Shown piece by piece: positions 52,601 through 62,611 of a stretch of 64,000 bases of DNA. The stretch's first letter is position 1. Each line of letters starts with the position of its first letter. The translations under genes and the position numbers were made by a program. The notes below the pieces were generated by a model. That model did not search any database, was not told the origin of the DNA, and saw only the letters and a list, made by a program, of their open reading frames with translations. Where the stretch lies: the NCBI RefSeq assembly GCF_902168435.1, contig NZ_LR656168.1:1-64000 (forward strand), read 5' to 3'. Source of the stretch: Bacillus marasmi. Its GTDB lineage: Bacteria; Bacillota; Bacilli; Bacillales; Cytobacillaceae.

Positions 52601-55600
52601 CAAAACTTGAAAATCAGTAGCAGTTTTGTTTGTCAATTGTAAATTGCGTAGTTCAATTTGCCCGCGATTCCACGCTAATTGAAACGCCCTTTCAACAGCC
52701 CTGTCTGGAGTGAAACGACGAATGATATCAATTGCTTCATCTCTTGTCTCACTAACAGATGTCACTGCGGCAAGCTGCACTGTCTCTCCTGCCTTTATGC
52801 TGACACGACGTCTCATCACAAATGCAGGGTCTGCTACTGAACCAACTCTACCGCGAAGCCGGGTTCTTATTCCCTTCGGCGCAGCTAATCGATAGCCACG
52901 ACCGATAAAGCTAGATCGATCCGTTTCATACTCAATTGTGCCAAGTGTATCGCCTTCAACAATAAGCGAATGGGCCGACCATAGGATTTGATCCTTCTCC
53001 TCACGAGGTCTTCGTCCCGCGACAAGACAGCCTGATTCGGCATCGAAGGCGGTACGAATAAATAATTTACTGAAGGCAGTATGTGCTATATCAGCAATGG
53101 GATTTGCGAGACCAAGCTCGACAAATGAAGTAACCTCGAGAACCTTTGGCTCGGTGCTTGTATTCGTTAAGGAGATACGTCTCACCTCAGCGTTCCAATC
53201 AGCTGATACACATATTTCCATGCAGGTTTTCACATCGCCATCCACTCGCATGAACGTGGCGTGATCGAGACCAAATTGCACACGTTGCTCTGGGGATTCA
53301 ACTTGGCATGGCTGATAGGACGGTGACCAAAGCTTATCTTTAGAAATATCACGAATATAAATATAGTTACCCCACGAATCCATCACAGGATCCTCGCGCC
53401 ATCGTGAAACAGATAAGCCTTTATACTGTGTAAAACCACTACCAGTAGTTGTCACTACGGAAGTAAATGTACTGTTAGAAAGCACACAAACCTCCGGAAC
53501 CTTAGTGTGAGGGGAAGCATACTCTCTTACAGATGCCTGATCCTGGGTAATTTTTGAATAAGGCTCATGCACCCTACTTAAGGCTGGATGTTTAATATAT
53601 TTTGGTTTTTTCGGTATTCTTTCCTGCAATAACAATTCCGCTGAACGAACTTGTTTATTACGATGAAAGCGATCAATCATTGTTCTTGGCAGAAGTACGT
53701 TGGCAAGAGTTAACATGCTCATACCTTGGTGATGTGCCATAAAACTGCGAATCACAACATGTTGCTTATTTTTAGGCATCCGCTTTGGCGTAAAGTCCAT
53801 GGCTTCGTAAAAACCATATTCCCCACGTCCTTCAAGCTTTTCAATTTTTTTCAAAGCTCGAAATGCCTCTTCCTTAGCAAATGGCAATGCCATAATTGTT
53901 GCATATGGCGCAACTACAAGATCCTCTTCAAGTCCACGTTTAAACCCTAAGCCAGGAACACCGAAAGCTCTGTATTGATAGTTCATTTGAAAATCAAAGG
54001 CATAGTAGCCTGATTCAGAGATTCCAAATGGAACTTCTCGCTCCCTAGCATAGTCAATTTGACGGCTGACAACTGAGCGATAAGTATTTTCCCAAAGCGT
54101 ATTTTGATAAGTTTTCATAATCAACCATGGCATCAGGAATTCAAACATTGTCCCCGACCAAGAAAGTAGTACAGGATTTTTGCCAACCTTCGTCATCGTA
54201 CGGCCTAAAGCATTCCAGTGTGACACGGATACTTGTCCTAACGCAATTGCAACATAGCTGGCAATTCTAGCTTCTGAGGCCATTAAATCATATAAAACCT
54301 CGTCCAATTCACGACGTTCAACATGATATCCTAACGAGAAAAGCTTTGAGCTATGGTTATAAAGCGGCTTAAAATCAGATTCCTGAATAAACTTTTCGAT
54401 TCTTTCCAGCAACTGGCTTCCTCGTTCCCTCCATTCAACCTGATCATTCCTCCCACCTACAACCTTGCCAGAGGCTACTGGCATTAACTCTTCAGAAAAT
54501 GCAATCTTTAATGAATCGCGTTCATCATTTCGATCGATTGGTTTATCAACCTCGCCATATGGCTCAAGCCATTCAGCCAATCCTTCTTTTACCGCAATAA
54601 GGCATCCAACTAAATTTCCCGAATCAACCGTAGAAACATATTTTGGCGAAAGTGGATTTAAAGTGACTGTATCGTACCAGTTATAGAGATGGCCTTTCCA
54701 TTTTTCCATTCTCTCAATCGTTTTCATCGTCCGTTCCAAACGCACAATCATCCCCGGTGTATCGATAAAACCAAAATCTCGTGCAGCTAGTGTACAAGTT
54801 AAATACAGACCAATATTAGTTGGCGAAGTTCGGTGAGCCACACCATTTGGAGGCTCGATTTGGACGTTATCAGGAGGTAGCCAATTATCTTCTTCAGATA
54901 CGTACCTTTCATAAAAAGACCAAATTTGCTTCGCCAACTCGCGTAATTCCGCTTCCTCTTGTTTTGAAAAACCAAGCTGTTCTTGCTTTGTAGGCTGATT
55001 GAGCCAATGAATAATGAACGGCGCACTGAGCCATATTGCACTAAGGATAAACCCAACGACCTGAACAATTGGGCTTTCATTCAAAATTGTAGCAATGAAA
55101 AAAAGACCAATCAGGATATATCCGCCAAGCATTCCAAACAGCACTGGTGAACCACTCTGCTTACTATTACGGTCCTCCTCACTTGAGGAAACCCACTCAA
55201 GCAATCGTTTTTTGGAAAAAATCAAGCGATATAACGCTCTGAAGATTCCATCCAATAATAAAACGATTTGAAAAGGTAATGTGACCAATGTAACCAAGAC
55301 TTGACCAATTGTGTTAAGTATACTTTTGGGATTTTTTATTAACGCATTTACTGTTAAAAGCTGACGAATTACTGGAAGAAATAACGTAGCCAACACTACG
55401 GTAAGCCAGCGTAATGGCGAACCTGGTAATATCGTAAAACCTAGTAAAAGAATGATAAATAAGCTTGGTAGTAGGAGACTGCGGCGCATATTATCAATAA
55501 TTTGCCATCGAGTTAAAACAGACAAATCAACTGGTAATAATTCCCCTCTTCGATTATATGATTTTCGCATTAGCCAGATGAGAAGCTGCCAATCCCCCCT

Positions 55601-57856
55601 GACCCAACGATGCTGACGTTTCTGATATGTATTGAATTTAGCAGGATGGCTGTCGACTAATTCAATATCAGAGAGCAAACCTGCCCTGAGAAAGCCTCCT
55701 TCTAGCAAATCATGGCTTAGTACACGGTTTTCCGGGATTCGCTCGCATAATACTTGTGAAAAAGCATCTACATCGAAAATTCCCTTGCCGGTAAAAATCC
55801 CTTGCTCTAAGCCATCCTGATACGGATCAGATATCGCAAAAGCATAAGGATCAATACCAGGCTCTGAAGACCATAAATTCGCAAAGCGGGAACGCATCGC
55901 AGACTCATGACTGATGCCAATTCTTGGTTGAAATACACCATAACCTTCAATTACTCTCGTTTTTGATTCGTTTAATATCGGACGATTATACGGTAAATGA
56001 AGTGTGCCTATCATTCTGTGTGCACTCTCGTATGGGAGCTGTGTATCAGAATCTAACGTAATAATATATCGAATCTGCTGTAAAAATTGACCGTCCTCAA
56101 CAGAATAAAAGCTGGTGTCTTTACTTCCTTTTATCAACTCGACAAACTCTACCAACTTACCGCGTTTTCTTTCCCAGCCCATCCAAATACCTTCATTGTC
56201 ATTCCACATCCGCTTTCGCTGAAAAAGATGGAAGGTGGTTTCTGGATAAGTCTTTCGCAATCGTTTAATTCCTTTATTAGCGGCGGCAATAATAGCCTCA
56301 TCTTCAATATCAGTTTCTGTTTGAGCATCCTTAAAATCCCCAAGCACAGCAAAATGAAGATGGGGATCACGATTAGCCAAGTAATGCAACTCAAGCCGGT
56401 CGATTACCTCGCCTACCTCTTCTAACGATGACCATATGACCGGAATCACCACCATCGTCTTGGCATCCTCTGGAATACCTTTTGAAAAATCAAATCTAAG
56501 CAATGGCATCGGATGCTTAATTCGTTCAATTCCCCAATGTGTAGCTGTAATTGCCCATTCCAAGGTAGGCATTAATAAAACAACAATTAACAGCACAATA
56601 TCTTGAGGACCAAAACGGAAATTCCAACCCATCCAAATTGAAAACACTACTAGAAATACAACTGTTGATGCAGCAATCGTATTAAAATACGTTCCAGTTG
56701 CACGGCGCAATAATCCTGATTCTGGAATTGACCGAGGCTTCCCACATTTTTTTAGTGCTTCATGTAAAAGTGTTATACCTTTTGCATCCAATAAGTAGTA
56801 TGCAACAAAGGCATTTCGCTCTGAGATTTGGTTTCCATTTTCCGTGCATTCTTTCACATATTGCTCCGCAAGCTCAACCGCCTGAGTCGCAACTAAATTT
56901 TCAGGTAATCTAAATCGGCGTGCTAACTGTTCCACTTTTTTTCTTAAATTATTTCGACTAGAGAAATCTAGTTTCGCGTAATTACCAGTATTTTCTCTGC
57001 GGAGGGATTGTTCAACCATACTAATATTTTCAAAGGTTTCATCCCAATCCCAACGTGAAAGTCTACGTATACTCGTAATTAAATTCCCTGTTGTCACTTG
57101 GTAAGATGCTTGAAGTTGATATTCATACGATAGAATATGATCCAAGCTCTCTGGTCCATTTTCCAGTTTACAAATAAGCCATTCTCCAACAGTCGCAGAG
57201 TAATCTGCTCGCTCCCGAAGATGCTTAACTAAGTGGACAATCATCGGTCCAGATAGTGGCATTTCTTGACCCGCGTTATCGAGCACCTGTTTTAACTTTT
57301 CCGGTGTTAGCTCAGATGTTTCAATATCAGACAATAATTGATCGACAAGCTTACATACATCACGCCGTTCCTTAATCGTACTCATTATCTCGGATAGACG
57401 TCGGATCAACGCAACTCTCATTATTAACGGGAGAGACCATACTTCTCCAATTGACAAAACCGAAACCTCTTGATATGCCATTAAATATGAAATGAACGTG
57501 TCTTTATGCAAATTGCCATCACAATGTTTAAGATAATCTGTGCAAATAGAGAAAACCCTAGATTCCCCGCTTTTACTTAAGTGGGGTAGGCTGTTTACAA
57601 ATTTTTTTGTTAATTGTTGATTTACAACCAACACCTGTTCTTCCAGGAATTCGGCATTATCCAAAAGCCATTCTTCAGCTGGTTGAGAACAGGAGGAACG
57701 ATTTCCATGTAAATCATTTACAAAACTTCGTAGATTTTCAAAATCTGATTCAATTGCTTGCAAAAAATGGGCTGAAGACTTGCGGCGTAAAAACGGATCA
57801 TGACTTAAGGCCGTCTTATGCGCCTCTTCTCTTAGCTGTTCTTTGTTTAAAATCAT
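49634..57856 (-). CDS. Cyclic beta-1,2-glucan synthase (NdvB-type)
   Basis: This protein of 2,740 aa has the NdvB/Cgs architecture. A long N-terminal soluble region and two membrane helices (about 390-440) come first. A GT84 glucosyltransferase domain follows, with VVIPVIWSSLEEV, TLDSDTQLPY (about 602), HDLLEGGFLRAG and QRHRWVRGDW (about 752), then membrane helices at about 790-960. A glycoamylase-like domain (GISESGYYAFDF, about 1280) and a GH94-type phosphorylase-like half with FRDQLQDS (about 2288) and GVGDWNDGMNQVG (about 2422) complete it. Such enzymes build and cyclise beta-1,2-glucan from UDP-glucose at the membrane. It is monocistronic. ATG 57,856 follows GGGGGAAAT. Confidence 0.88.
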   Translation of the reverse strand: MILNKEQLREEAHKTALSHDPFLRRKSSAHFLQAIESDFENLRSFVNDLHGNRSSCSQPAEEWLLDNAEFLEEQVLVVNQQLTKKFVNSLPHLSKSGESRVFSICTDYLKHCDGNLHKDTFISYLMAYQEVSVLSIGEVWSLPLIMRVALIRRLSEIMSTIKERRDVCKLVDQLLSDIETSELTPEKLKQVLDNAGQEMPLSGPMIVHLVKHLRERADYSATVGEWLICKLENGPESLDHILSYEYQLQASYQVTTGNLITSIRRLSRWDWDETFENISMVEQSLRRENTGNYAKLDFSSRNNLRKKVEQLARRFRLPENLVATQAVELAEQYVKECTENGNQISERNAFVAYYLLDAKGITLLHEALKKCGKPRSIPESGLLRRATGTYFNTIAASTVVFLVVFSIWMGWNFRFGPQDIVLLIVVLLMPTLEWAITATHWGIERIKHPMPLLRFDFSKGIPEDAKTMVVIPVIWSSLEEVGEVIDRLELHYLANRDPHLHFAVLGDFKDAQTETDIEDEAIIAAANKGIKRLRKTYPETTFHLFQRKRMWNDNEGIWMGWERKRGKLVEFVELIKGSKDTSFYSVEDGQFLQQIRYIITLDSDTQLPYESAHRMIGTLHLPYNRPILNESKTRVIEGYGVFQPRIGISHESAMRSRFANLWSSEPGIDPYAFAISDPYQDGLEQGIFTGKGIFDVDAFSQVLCERIPENRVLSHDLLEGGFLRAGLLSDIELVDSHPAKFNTYQKRQHRWVRGDWQLLIWLMRKSYNRRGELLPVDLSVLTRWQIIDNMRRSLLLPSLFIILLLGFTILPGSPLRWLTVVLATLFLPVIRQLLTVNALIKNPKSILNTIGQVLVTLVTLPFQIVLLLDGIFRALYRLIFSKKRLLEWVSSSEEDRNSKQSGSPVLFGMLGGYILIGLFFIATILNESPIVQVVGFILSAIWLSAPFIIHWLNQPTKQEQLGFSKQEEAELRELAKQIWSFYERYVSEEDNWLPPDNVQIEPPNGVAHRTSPTNIGLYLTCTLAARDFGFIDTPGMIVRLERTMKTIERMEKWKGHLYNWYDTVTLNPLSPKYVSTVDSGNLVGCLIAVKEGLAEWLEPYGEVDKPIDRNDERDSLKIAFSEELMPVASGKVVGGRNDQVEWRERGSQLLERIEKFIQESDFKPLYNHSSKLFSLGYHVERRELDEVLYDLMASEARIASYVAIALGQVSVSHWNALGRTMTKVGKNPVLLSWSGTMFEFLMPWLIMKTYQNTLWENTYRSVVSRQIDYAREREVPFGISESGYYAFDFQMNYQYRAFGVPGLGFKRGLEEDLVVAPYATIMALPFAKEEAFRALKKIEKLEGRGEYGFYEAMDFTPKRMPKNKQHVVIRSFMAHHQGMSMLTLANVLLPRTMIDRFHRNKQVRSAELLLQERIPKKPKYIKHPALSRVHEPYSKITQDQASVREYASPHTKVPEVCVLSNSTFTSVVTTTGSGFTQYKGLSVSRWREDPVMDSWGNYIYIRDISKDKLWSPSYQPCQVESPEQRVQFGLDHATFMRVDGDVKTCMEICVSADWNAEVRRISLTNTSTEPKVLEVTSFVELGLANPIADIAHTAFSKLFIRTAFDAESGCLVAGRRPREEKDQILWSAHSLIVEGDTLGTIEYETDRSSFIGRGYRLAAPKGIRTRLRGRVGSVADPAFVMRRRVSIKAGETVQLAAVTSVSETRDEAIDIIRRFTPDRAVERAFQLAWNRGQIELRNLQLTNKTATDFQVLAGRVLYTPPLKQERQQSVLANNRGQSGLWSFGVSGDRPIILVTIENRSHMPFVVKMLTGHEYLRRLGLLFDLVFLNESEEGYQQNLQEALQQAAEHGVDRFGAGMAGVYVVPANRLTDEDKNLLRSVARLEFRAGGPSISAQMRLPKKEIDLPLPEPFIPSVSDRKSYQISSQTMVDETKDWLFFNGWGGFSPDGKEYRILIKNGNHLPAPWINVLANKRFGSIISELGTGYTWWRNSRECKLTPWSNDPVLDTPGEATYLRDEQSGEIWSLTPSTAIKQEPYKITHGKGFTRFNHEHNGIKHDMTVYVPVEDPVKIIKINLQNTSAEERKVSLTYYAEWVLGVQRSATAPYVVTDWIDEEQVITARNHYQETFKDAIAFLGVFSEGGSAAELSWTADREEFVGRNGTMEHPAALGRLGLSGRTGPHYDPCGVVQTKIELKPNQQQTIYVLLGCEDSQGEVLSLVRKYKQPTVCEQAMEEVHQFWEHHLGQIQVSTPSQETDFLLNGWLLYQSLACRMWARTAFFQAGGAFGFRDQLQDSLAVLHTMPERTREQIILHASHQYIEGDVQHWWHEETERGIRTTFSDDLLWMPYAVSRYIEHTGDNTILSEMAPFLVSEPLKEHEHERYEPTVISSETGSVYEHCLRAIDKALSRIGEHGLPLIGVGDWNDGMNQVGVKGRGESVWLGWFICDVLSRFTEICKNQGDVDRAESFIKSRHELIEALNEHGWDGHWYRRAFHDGGNWLGSIGNEECRIDAIAQSWSVISGGAPKERAVQAMNSFDRELVERNLGVVKLLTPAFDRSEPSPGYIQGYPPGLRENGAQYTHGVIWSIVAWCLLNEGEKAHEMFSMLNPMTHTRTDREVMTYTGEPYAVAADVYTAAPNEGHAGWTWYTGASGWLYQAGVEWILGIRRRGDKLYINPCIPQEWPGFSLSYRFGNTRYMINVKNEGNRERSLTVNGEKISLANDESKAYIELKDDGKAYKVELIL

Positions 57857-58111
57857 TTAGATTTCCCCCAAATATCTTTTAACAGTACTTGTGTATACTG
57901 ATAAAATTTTCCCATTCTGTTCAAAAAATATGCACAAATGATCAAAAAAGCTAAAAATGGAGGAACTAAATTTTTACGTTTTGCAAAAGAATTATTATAG
58001 AAATAAAGTTTTATTAATTTTGTCATTTTTTTGACAAGTATGTGACTTCCGCACTAGACAAGGTTTAACTGATATAATAAACCTAGAATAATAATGGGGG
58101 TAGACTGTATT

Positions 58112-59533
58112 ATGAAAACTAAAATAATATTTGTTATCCTGATATTCGTCTTTCTAGTAAGTTGCTCAGCGGACGAGACTACTAATAAAGAAAAAAATAC
58201 TAATAAAAAATTAACCACTATCTCCATCATTGCCGATTCAGAGGATTCCATAGCACTATTTAAGCGAGAAGAAAAAAATATTGAAAATAAACTTGGCGTT
58301 AAACTCGAATATCATTACCCAAGTCGCTTAAACGACAATCTTGAAGATTTTTTGTTTGCTAGTAAAAAGACCTACGATATTTACATGCTATTTCCAGGGA
58401 AAATCCCTGAATATGTAACACGAGACATGCTTCTCCCATTAGATCATTACATTAAAGATACAAAGGATATTGACGATATCCTCCCTGTATACCGCAATTT
58501 ATATATGCAGTTTGATAATCATGATTATGGTATGGTCTACGACGGCGATACTCATCTTTTGTTTTATCGAAAGGATATTTTCAAAAAATATAACGATGAA
58601 TACAAATCAAAATATGGAAAGGATTTAACTCCACCACAAACTTGGAAAGAGTATGATCAAATTGCTGAATTTCTCACGAAGGATACTGACAAGAATGGAG
58701 AAATTGACTTATATGGCACAGCCATCTTTGGTGGTGAAGCTAAACGATACATTTGGTTTGCAGAACGCTACACTTCAATGGGTGGAAAATACTTTGATGA
58801 AAATATGAAGCCTTTAATTACAAGCAACGAAGCAGTACAAGCTTTGCAGGACTTAGTAGACTTAAATGATAGCGGAGCAACTCCGCCTAACTCTATGTAC
58901 GATTGGATTGATTTAAATAATGCCTTCCTTCACGGCGAAATTGCCATGACAATTCAGTGGAGTGATACAGCTCGTTTTTCTTATGATAAAGAGAATTGGG
59001 GATCCACTGTACAGGATAAAGTAGGATGGACTTTAGTTCCTGCAGAAAAGCCGAACAATCCGCGTGGTGGGATTTGGATTGGACGAGTTTTATCGATTTC
59101 CAAGCAATCTAATCATGCAGATAAAGCTTGGGAAGTTATTTCCCATATAACCTCAAAGAAAGTAAGTCAAGAAGCAATCTCGAGCTTCGGAACAATCAAT
59201 GATCCATTTAGATATAGCCATTTTTCATCAGGTGGTAAAGGCGCATTCCCACGTGAAGAATTGAACAAAGATTTATTAGCAGCGGTTAAAGAGAGCTTAA
59301 AACAGACTAATGCTGATATGATGATTCCAAGTGGTTGGGAATATATGCAAGTTTTAGATGAGAATATTTCATTTGCGTTACTTCATAAACTGACAGCTAC
59401 TCAAGCCCTCGAAAAAACGGCAGAGGAATGGGAGGTAATTACCGAAAGAAATGGTCGTGATAAACAAGCGGCCCATTATCAGCAATGGTTAAGGCAACTG
59501 GAGGAGGTAAACCATAATGACCTGGCACAATAA
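58112..59533 (+). CDS. Extracellular sugar-type solute-binding lipoprotein
   Basis: The 473-aa family 1 solute-binding protein has a signal peptide with lipobox LVSC (Cys18) and a Lys/Asn/Thr linker. The typical two-lobed fold shows VKLEYHYPSRLNDNLEDFLF, DIYMLFPGKIPEYV, TPPQTWKEYDQIAEFLTKDTDKNGEIDLYGTA and MTIQWSDTARFSYD. No ABC permease genes are nearby. Instead its last 17 bases overlap the gene for a membrane GGDEF-EAL protein, which suggests that it hands ligand information to that receptor. The start is set at ATG 58,112 by the signal peptide. Confidence 0.85.
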   Translation: MKTKIIFVILIFVFLVSCSADETTNKEKNTNKKLTTISIIADSEDSIALFKREEKNIENKLGVKLEYHYPSRLNDNLEDFLFASKKTYDIYMLFPGKIPEYVTRDMLLPLDHYIKDTKDIDDILPVYRNLYMQFDNHDYGMVYDGDTHLLFYRKDIFKKYNDEYKSKYGKDLTPPQTWKEYDQIAEFLTKDTDKNGEIDLYGTAIFGGEAKRYIWFAERYTSMGGKYFDENMKPLITSNEAVQALQDLVDLNDSGATPPNSMYDWIDLNNAFLHGEIAMTIQWSDTARFSYDKENWGSTVQDKVGWTLVPAEKPNNPRGGIWIGRVLSISKQSNHADKAWEVISHITSKKVSQEAISSFGTINDPFRYSHFSSGGKGAFPREELNKDLLAAVKESLKQTNADMMIPSGWEYMQVLDENISFALLHKLTATQALEKTAEEWEVITERNGRDKQAAHYQQWLRQLEEVNHNDLAQ

Positions 59534-62048
59534 GTTAGCCTTCCGATTTTGGTTAGCCATAAACAGTCTGGTACTAACCGGAATTATTTCGTTCAGTGCC
59601 ATGAATCTATATCAAGAATCGTCACATCTTGAAAATGCTTTACGGAATGAAGGAACTACCGCTGCTAATACTTTAAACTCAGCGATTGGTTTATACATGT
59701 TAAAGGAGGACTACTCACAGATTACTCCACTCGCTTATTCTTTGCTGACTGAACCAAATATCGCATATGTAAGAATTAAAGATATCGAGGGAAATACGGT
59801 TATTCAAAAAGGAAATACCTCAATTGACAAAGAAGCCATTATCATAGAAAAGGTACCATTAGAGTATTTTCAGGAGAATGTTGGCGAGGTAGAAATTGCG
59901 CTGAAAACTGATACACTTCATGCTCAGAAACATGCGTTATTAATTGACATCATTTTGTTAACCATTTCAACTTCAATTGTATCACTAGTCATTTCTTATT
60001 TAATTACAAGAAGATTAGCACTACCCATTAATCGACTCATTTTGGCTACGAAGCAAATGATTGCTGGTAATCGCCAAGTGGCTGTTGAGGAAGATAAGAT
60101 TTTTGAAATTCAACAATTGGCCATTGCCTTTAACGACATGACCAAAACAATTAATAATCATGAAAAGATATTAGTAGAAGAAATCAATAAAGCAACGAAG
60201 GACTTATCTGATAAAGTGTCAACGCTAGAGGTGCTCCAGAAAATTTCTAGTTCCGTTTTAAGTGATAACATTGAAAGAACCGCAATACTAAAAAACATCC
60301 TTACAAGTATAAAACATCAAAGTAAAGCGAGTAGAATTTCATTAGCCATAAAAAATAAACAGGAGCGATTATTCCTTCATGAACTTGATCAAAATAATGA
60401 ATTCATGACTCTTGAGCTTGATGACGATACAACTGCCATTCACAGGGTTATGCAAACTCATAAAGTCTATATTCATAACAATCTTGATTATGAGAATTTA
60501 TCGTATTTTGGTAAGAGATTGTATAATGAAGGAATGCATTCTCTATTAATACTTCCAATTATTATAAAAAACAAACCGATTGGTACATTTAACATTTCAT
60601 GTGAAACTACTAACTTTTTCACCGAAAAAATGGTCGAAACATTATCTGCCTATACAAGCCAAATAGCACTTGCCTTGGATAGAATCGATGCGTATGAGTC
60701 GCTTCAATATTCTGCATATCATGACTATCTGACTGGGTTACCGAATTATCGTTTATTTAAAATCAGCTTAAATTCCATCATCAAAAAGGCAAAAAAAAAT
60801 CCAAAAGCTATTTTTGCTGTCATTTTCCTTGATCTAGATCGTTTTAAGATGATCAATGATACTTTAGGTCATGCCAACGGTGATATATTACTTAAGCAAG
60901 TTGGAAACAAACTAGAAAGCACGTTAGATAAGGGTGACATGGTTACGCGTTTCGGCGGAGATGAATTTTCAATTCTACTACCGAATATAGAGAGCCGATA
61001 TGAAGCAATCCAAATGGTTGAAAAAATCATCAAAATGTTTGAAACTCCTTTTAACATTAAAGAATACGAAATTCCGGTATCTGCAAGCATTGGGGTTGCC
61101 TTTTACCCAACTGACGGACTCGATGCGGAAAGATTGATAAAAAATGCTGACCGGGCCATGTACCGTGTTAAAGAACATGGTAAAAAAAGCTATGCAATAT
61201 ACGAAAGTCAGGAAGATAAATCTGTAAATCAACTTGTACTAGAGAATGATTTGCGGAAAGCGTTAGAAAGAAATGAGTTCGTAGTTTACTATCAGCCAAA
61301 AATAAATATTAAGAACGGTACCATATCCGGTCTAGAAGCGCTGGTGCGCTGGAATAGTCCGCATAAAGGAATCGTCTTTCCAGGTGAGTTCATCCCATTT
61401 GCCGAAGAAAACGGGCTGATTGTTCCAATCGGCGAATTTGTATTACGTGAAGCATGTAATCAGTCGATTGCTTGGCAAAAGGAGGGTATGCTTCCAATTA
61501 AGATTTCGATTAATCTATCGACTCGACAGCTACTCCAATCAAATTTACATGCAACGGTTGCAAAAATTATAAACGAATCCGGAATTCAACCAGAACTAAT
61601 TGAATTAGAAATTACCGAAAGTATGACGATGGATATTGATCGATCCTTAGAGATATTGAATAAAATGAAGCAATTAGGTGTTAAAATTAGTGTTGATGAT
61701 TTTGGAACAGGCTACAGTTCACTTAATTATTTGCGCAGATTACCAATTGACCGAGTAAAAATTGATCAGTCATTTATTAGGGATATGACAATTGATTCTA
61801 ATAGTAAAGCATTGGTTTCAACCATTATTACAATGGCTCAGAATCTAAAGCTAAGTGTAACTGCTGAAGGCGTAGAAAAAATAGAACAAGTTCATTATTT
61901 ACAACAACATCTCTGTGATGAAATACAAGGTTATTACTTTAGTAAGCCACTACCTGCCGACGAGTTTCAAGCGAAGTATAATAGCATATTACAAGAAGCA
62001 AAAAAGTGGAAAATTGACACACCATTCAAATCACCAAATGCTTCATAA
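59517..62048 (+). CDS. Membrane c-di-GMP enzyme: sensor-HAMP-GAF-GGDEF-EAL
   Basis: The 843-aa protein has membrane segment 1 (about 9-29), an extracytoplasmic sensor of about 110 residues, segment 2 (about 142-165), HAMP (about 166-220), and a GAF-like domain (about 240-395). GGDEF follows, with intact RFGGDEF (about 480), and then EAL with intact GLEALVRW (about 606), ITESMT and DDFGTGYSSLNYL. Both active sites look complete, so it could make and degrade c-di-GMP. GGAGG precedes ATG 59,517, inside the end of the binding-protein gene. The sensor domain probably contacts that lipoprotein. Confidence 0.88.
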   Translation: MTWHNKLAFRFWLAINSLVLTGIISFSAMNLYQESSHLENALRNEGTTAANTLNSAIGLYMLKEDYSQITPLAYSLLTEPNIAYVRIKDIEGNTVIQKGNTSIDKEAIIIEKVPLEYFQENVGEVEIALKTDTLHAQKHALLIDIILLTISTSIVSLVISYLITRRLALPINRLILATKQMIAGNRQVAVEEDKIFEIQQLAIAFNDMTKTINNHEKILVEEINKATKDLSDKVSTLEVLQKISSSVLSDNIERTAILKNILTSIKHQSKASRISLAIKNKQERLFLHELDQNNEFMTLELDDDTTAIHRVMQTHKVYIHNNLDYENLSYFGKRLYNEGMHSLLILPIIIKNKPIGTFNISCETTNFFTEKMVETLSAYTSQIALALDRIDAYESLQYSAYHDYLTGLPNYRLFKISLNSIIKKAKKNPKAIFAVIFLDLDRFKMINDTLGHANGDILLKQVGNKLESTLDKGDMVTRFGGDEFSILLPNIESRYEAIQMVEKIIKMFETPFNIKEYEIPVSASIGVAFYPTDGLDAERLIKNADRAMYRVKEHGKKSYAIYESQEDKSVNQLVLENDLRKALERNEFVVYYQPKINIKNGTISGLEALVRWNSPHKGIVFPGEFIPFAEENGLIVPIGEFVLREACNQSIAWQKEGMLPIKISINLSTRQLLQSNLHATVAKIINESGIQPELIELEITESMTMDIDRSLEILNKMKQLGVKISVDDFGTGYSSLNYLRRLPIDRVKIDQSFIRDMTIDSNSKALVSTIITMAQNLKLSVTAEGVEKIEQVHYLQQHLCDEIQGYYFSKPLPADEFQAKYNSILQEAKKWKIDTPFKSPNAS

Positions 62049-62082
62049 AAAAGGCTGACACGAACTTGTCAGCCTTTTTTTT
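62047..62082 (+). terminator. Terminator after the GGDEF-EAL gene
   Basis: AAAAAAGGCTGACA (62,047-62,060) pairs with TGTCAGCCTTTTTT (62,067-62,080), six-base loop, T8. Confidence 0.93.
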
Positions 62083-62177
62083 CATCATTTACAATTTTCC
62101 CATACTACACGCTAGATGCGAATAATTGATAGAAAAAAAGTAAAAACTAGAAAATATTTACACTGGGGGAATGTATC

Positions 62178-62528
62178 ATGACTCAACATAAAAATCTTGA
62201 AGATTTACCACCAAAAACCTGTACGATTGACCGACTTGTGACGAAATCTGAAGATATCCAAAAAGTCATCCAAGGCAAAAAAACAGCCACTCGCCGAAAC
62301 GGACGTTATGCTGATGTAGGAGAGGTAATGGAGATAAATGGGGAAAAATTCGTCATTGTACGTGTTTACTCACAAACACTTGGAGATTTATCTGATGAAC
62401 ACGCTCAACAAGAAGGATTTAATACAATTGAGGAATATAAAGAATCCATTTTATCGTACCACCCCGGGATGCCGTGGCTGCCAAAAATGCGTGTCTGGGT
62501 CCATGAATACAAAGCTTTTAATGAATAA
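62178..62528 (+). CDS. ASCH-domain protein
   Basis: This 116-aa single-domain protein has GKKTATRRNGRYADVGEVMEINGEKFVIVRVY (about 33-64) and the helical insertion QQEGFNTIEEYKESI, the ASCH/PUA-like pattern. ASCH proteins bind RNA or modified nucleosides; some are amidohydrolases of acetylated cytidine. It is a single gene behind GGGGG. Confidence 0.8.
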   Translation: MTQHKNLEDLPPKTCTIDRLVTKSEDIQKVIQGKKTATRRNGRYADVGEVMEINGEKFVIVRVYSQTLGDLSDEHAQQEGFNTIEEYKESILSYHPGMPWLPKMRVWVHEYKAFNE

Positions 62529-62578
62529 AACCTAAATGAAATATCTTTCAAAATAACTACTAATATAATAATTAAGAG

Positions 62579-62611
62579 CCTGTTTCGTTATTTGATAAAC
62601 TCTGAAACAGG
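62579..62611. terminator. Hairpin after the ASCH gene
   Basis: CCTGTTTC (62,579-62,586) pairs with GAAACAGG (62,604-62,611). There is no clear T-tract, so termination is uncertain. The rest of the gap to 62,802 shows only a promoter-like A/T-rich region. Confidence 0.4.
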
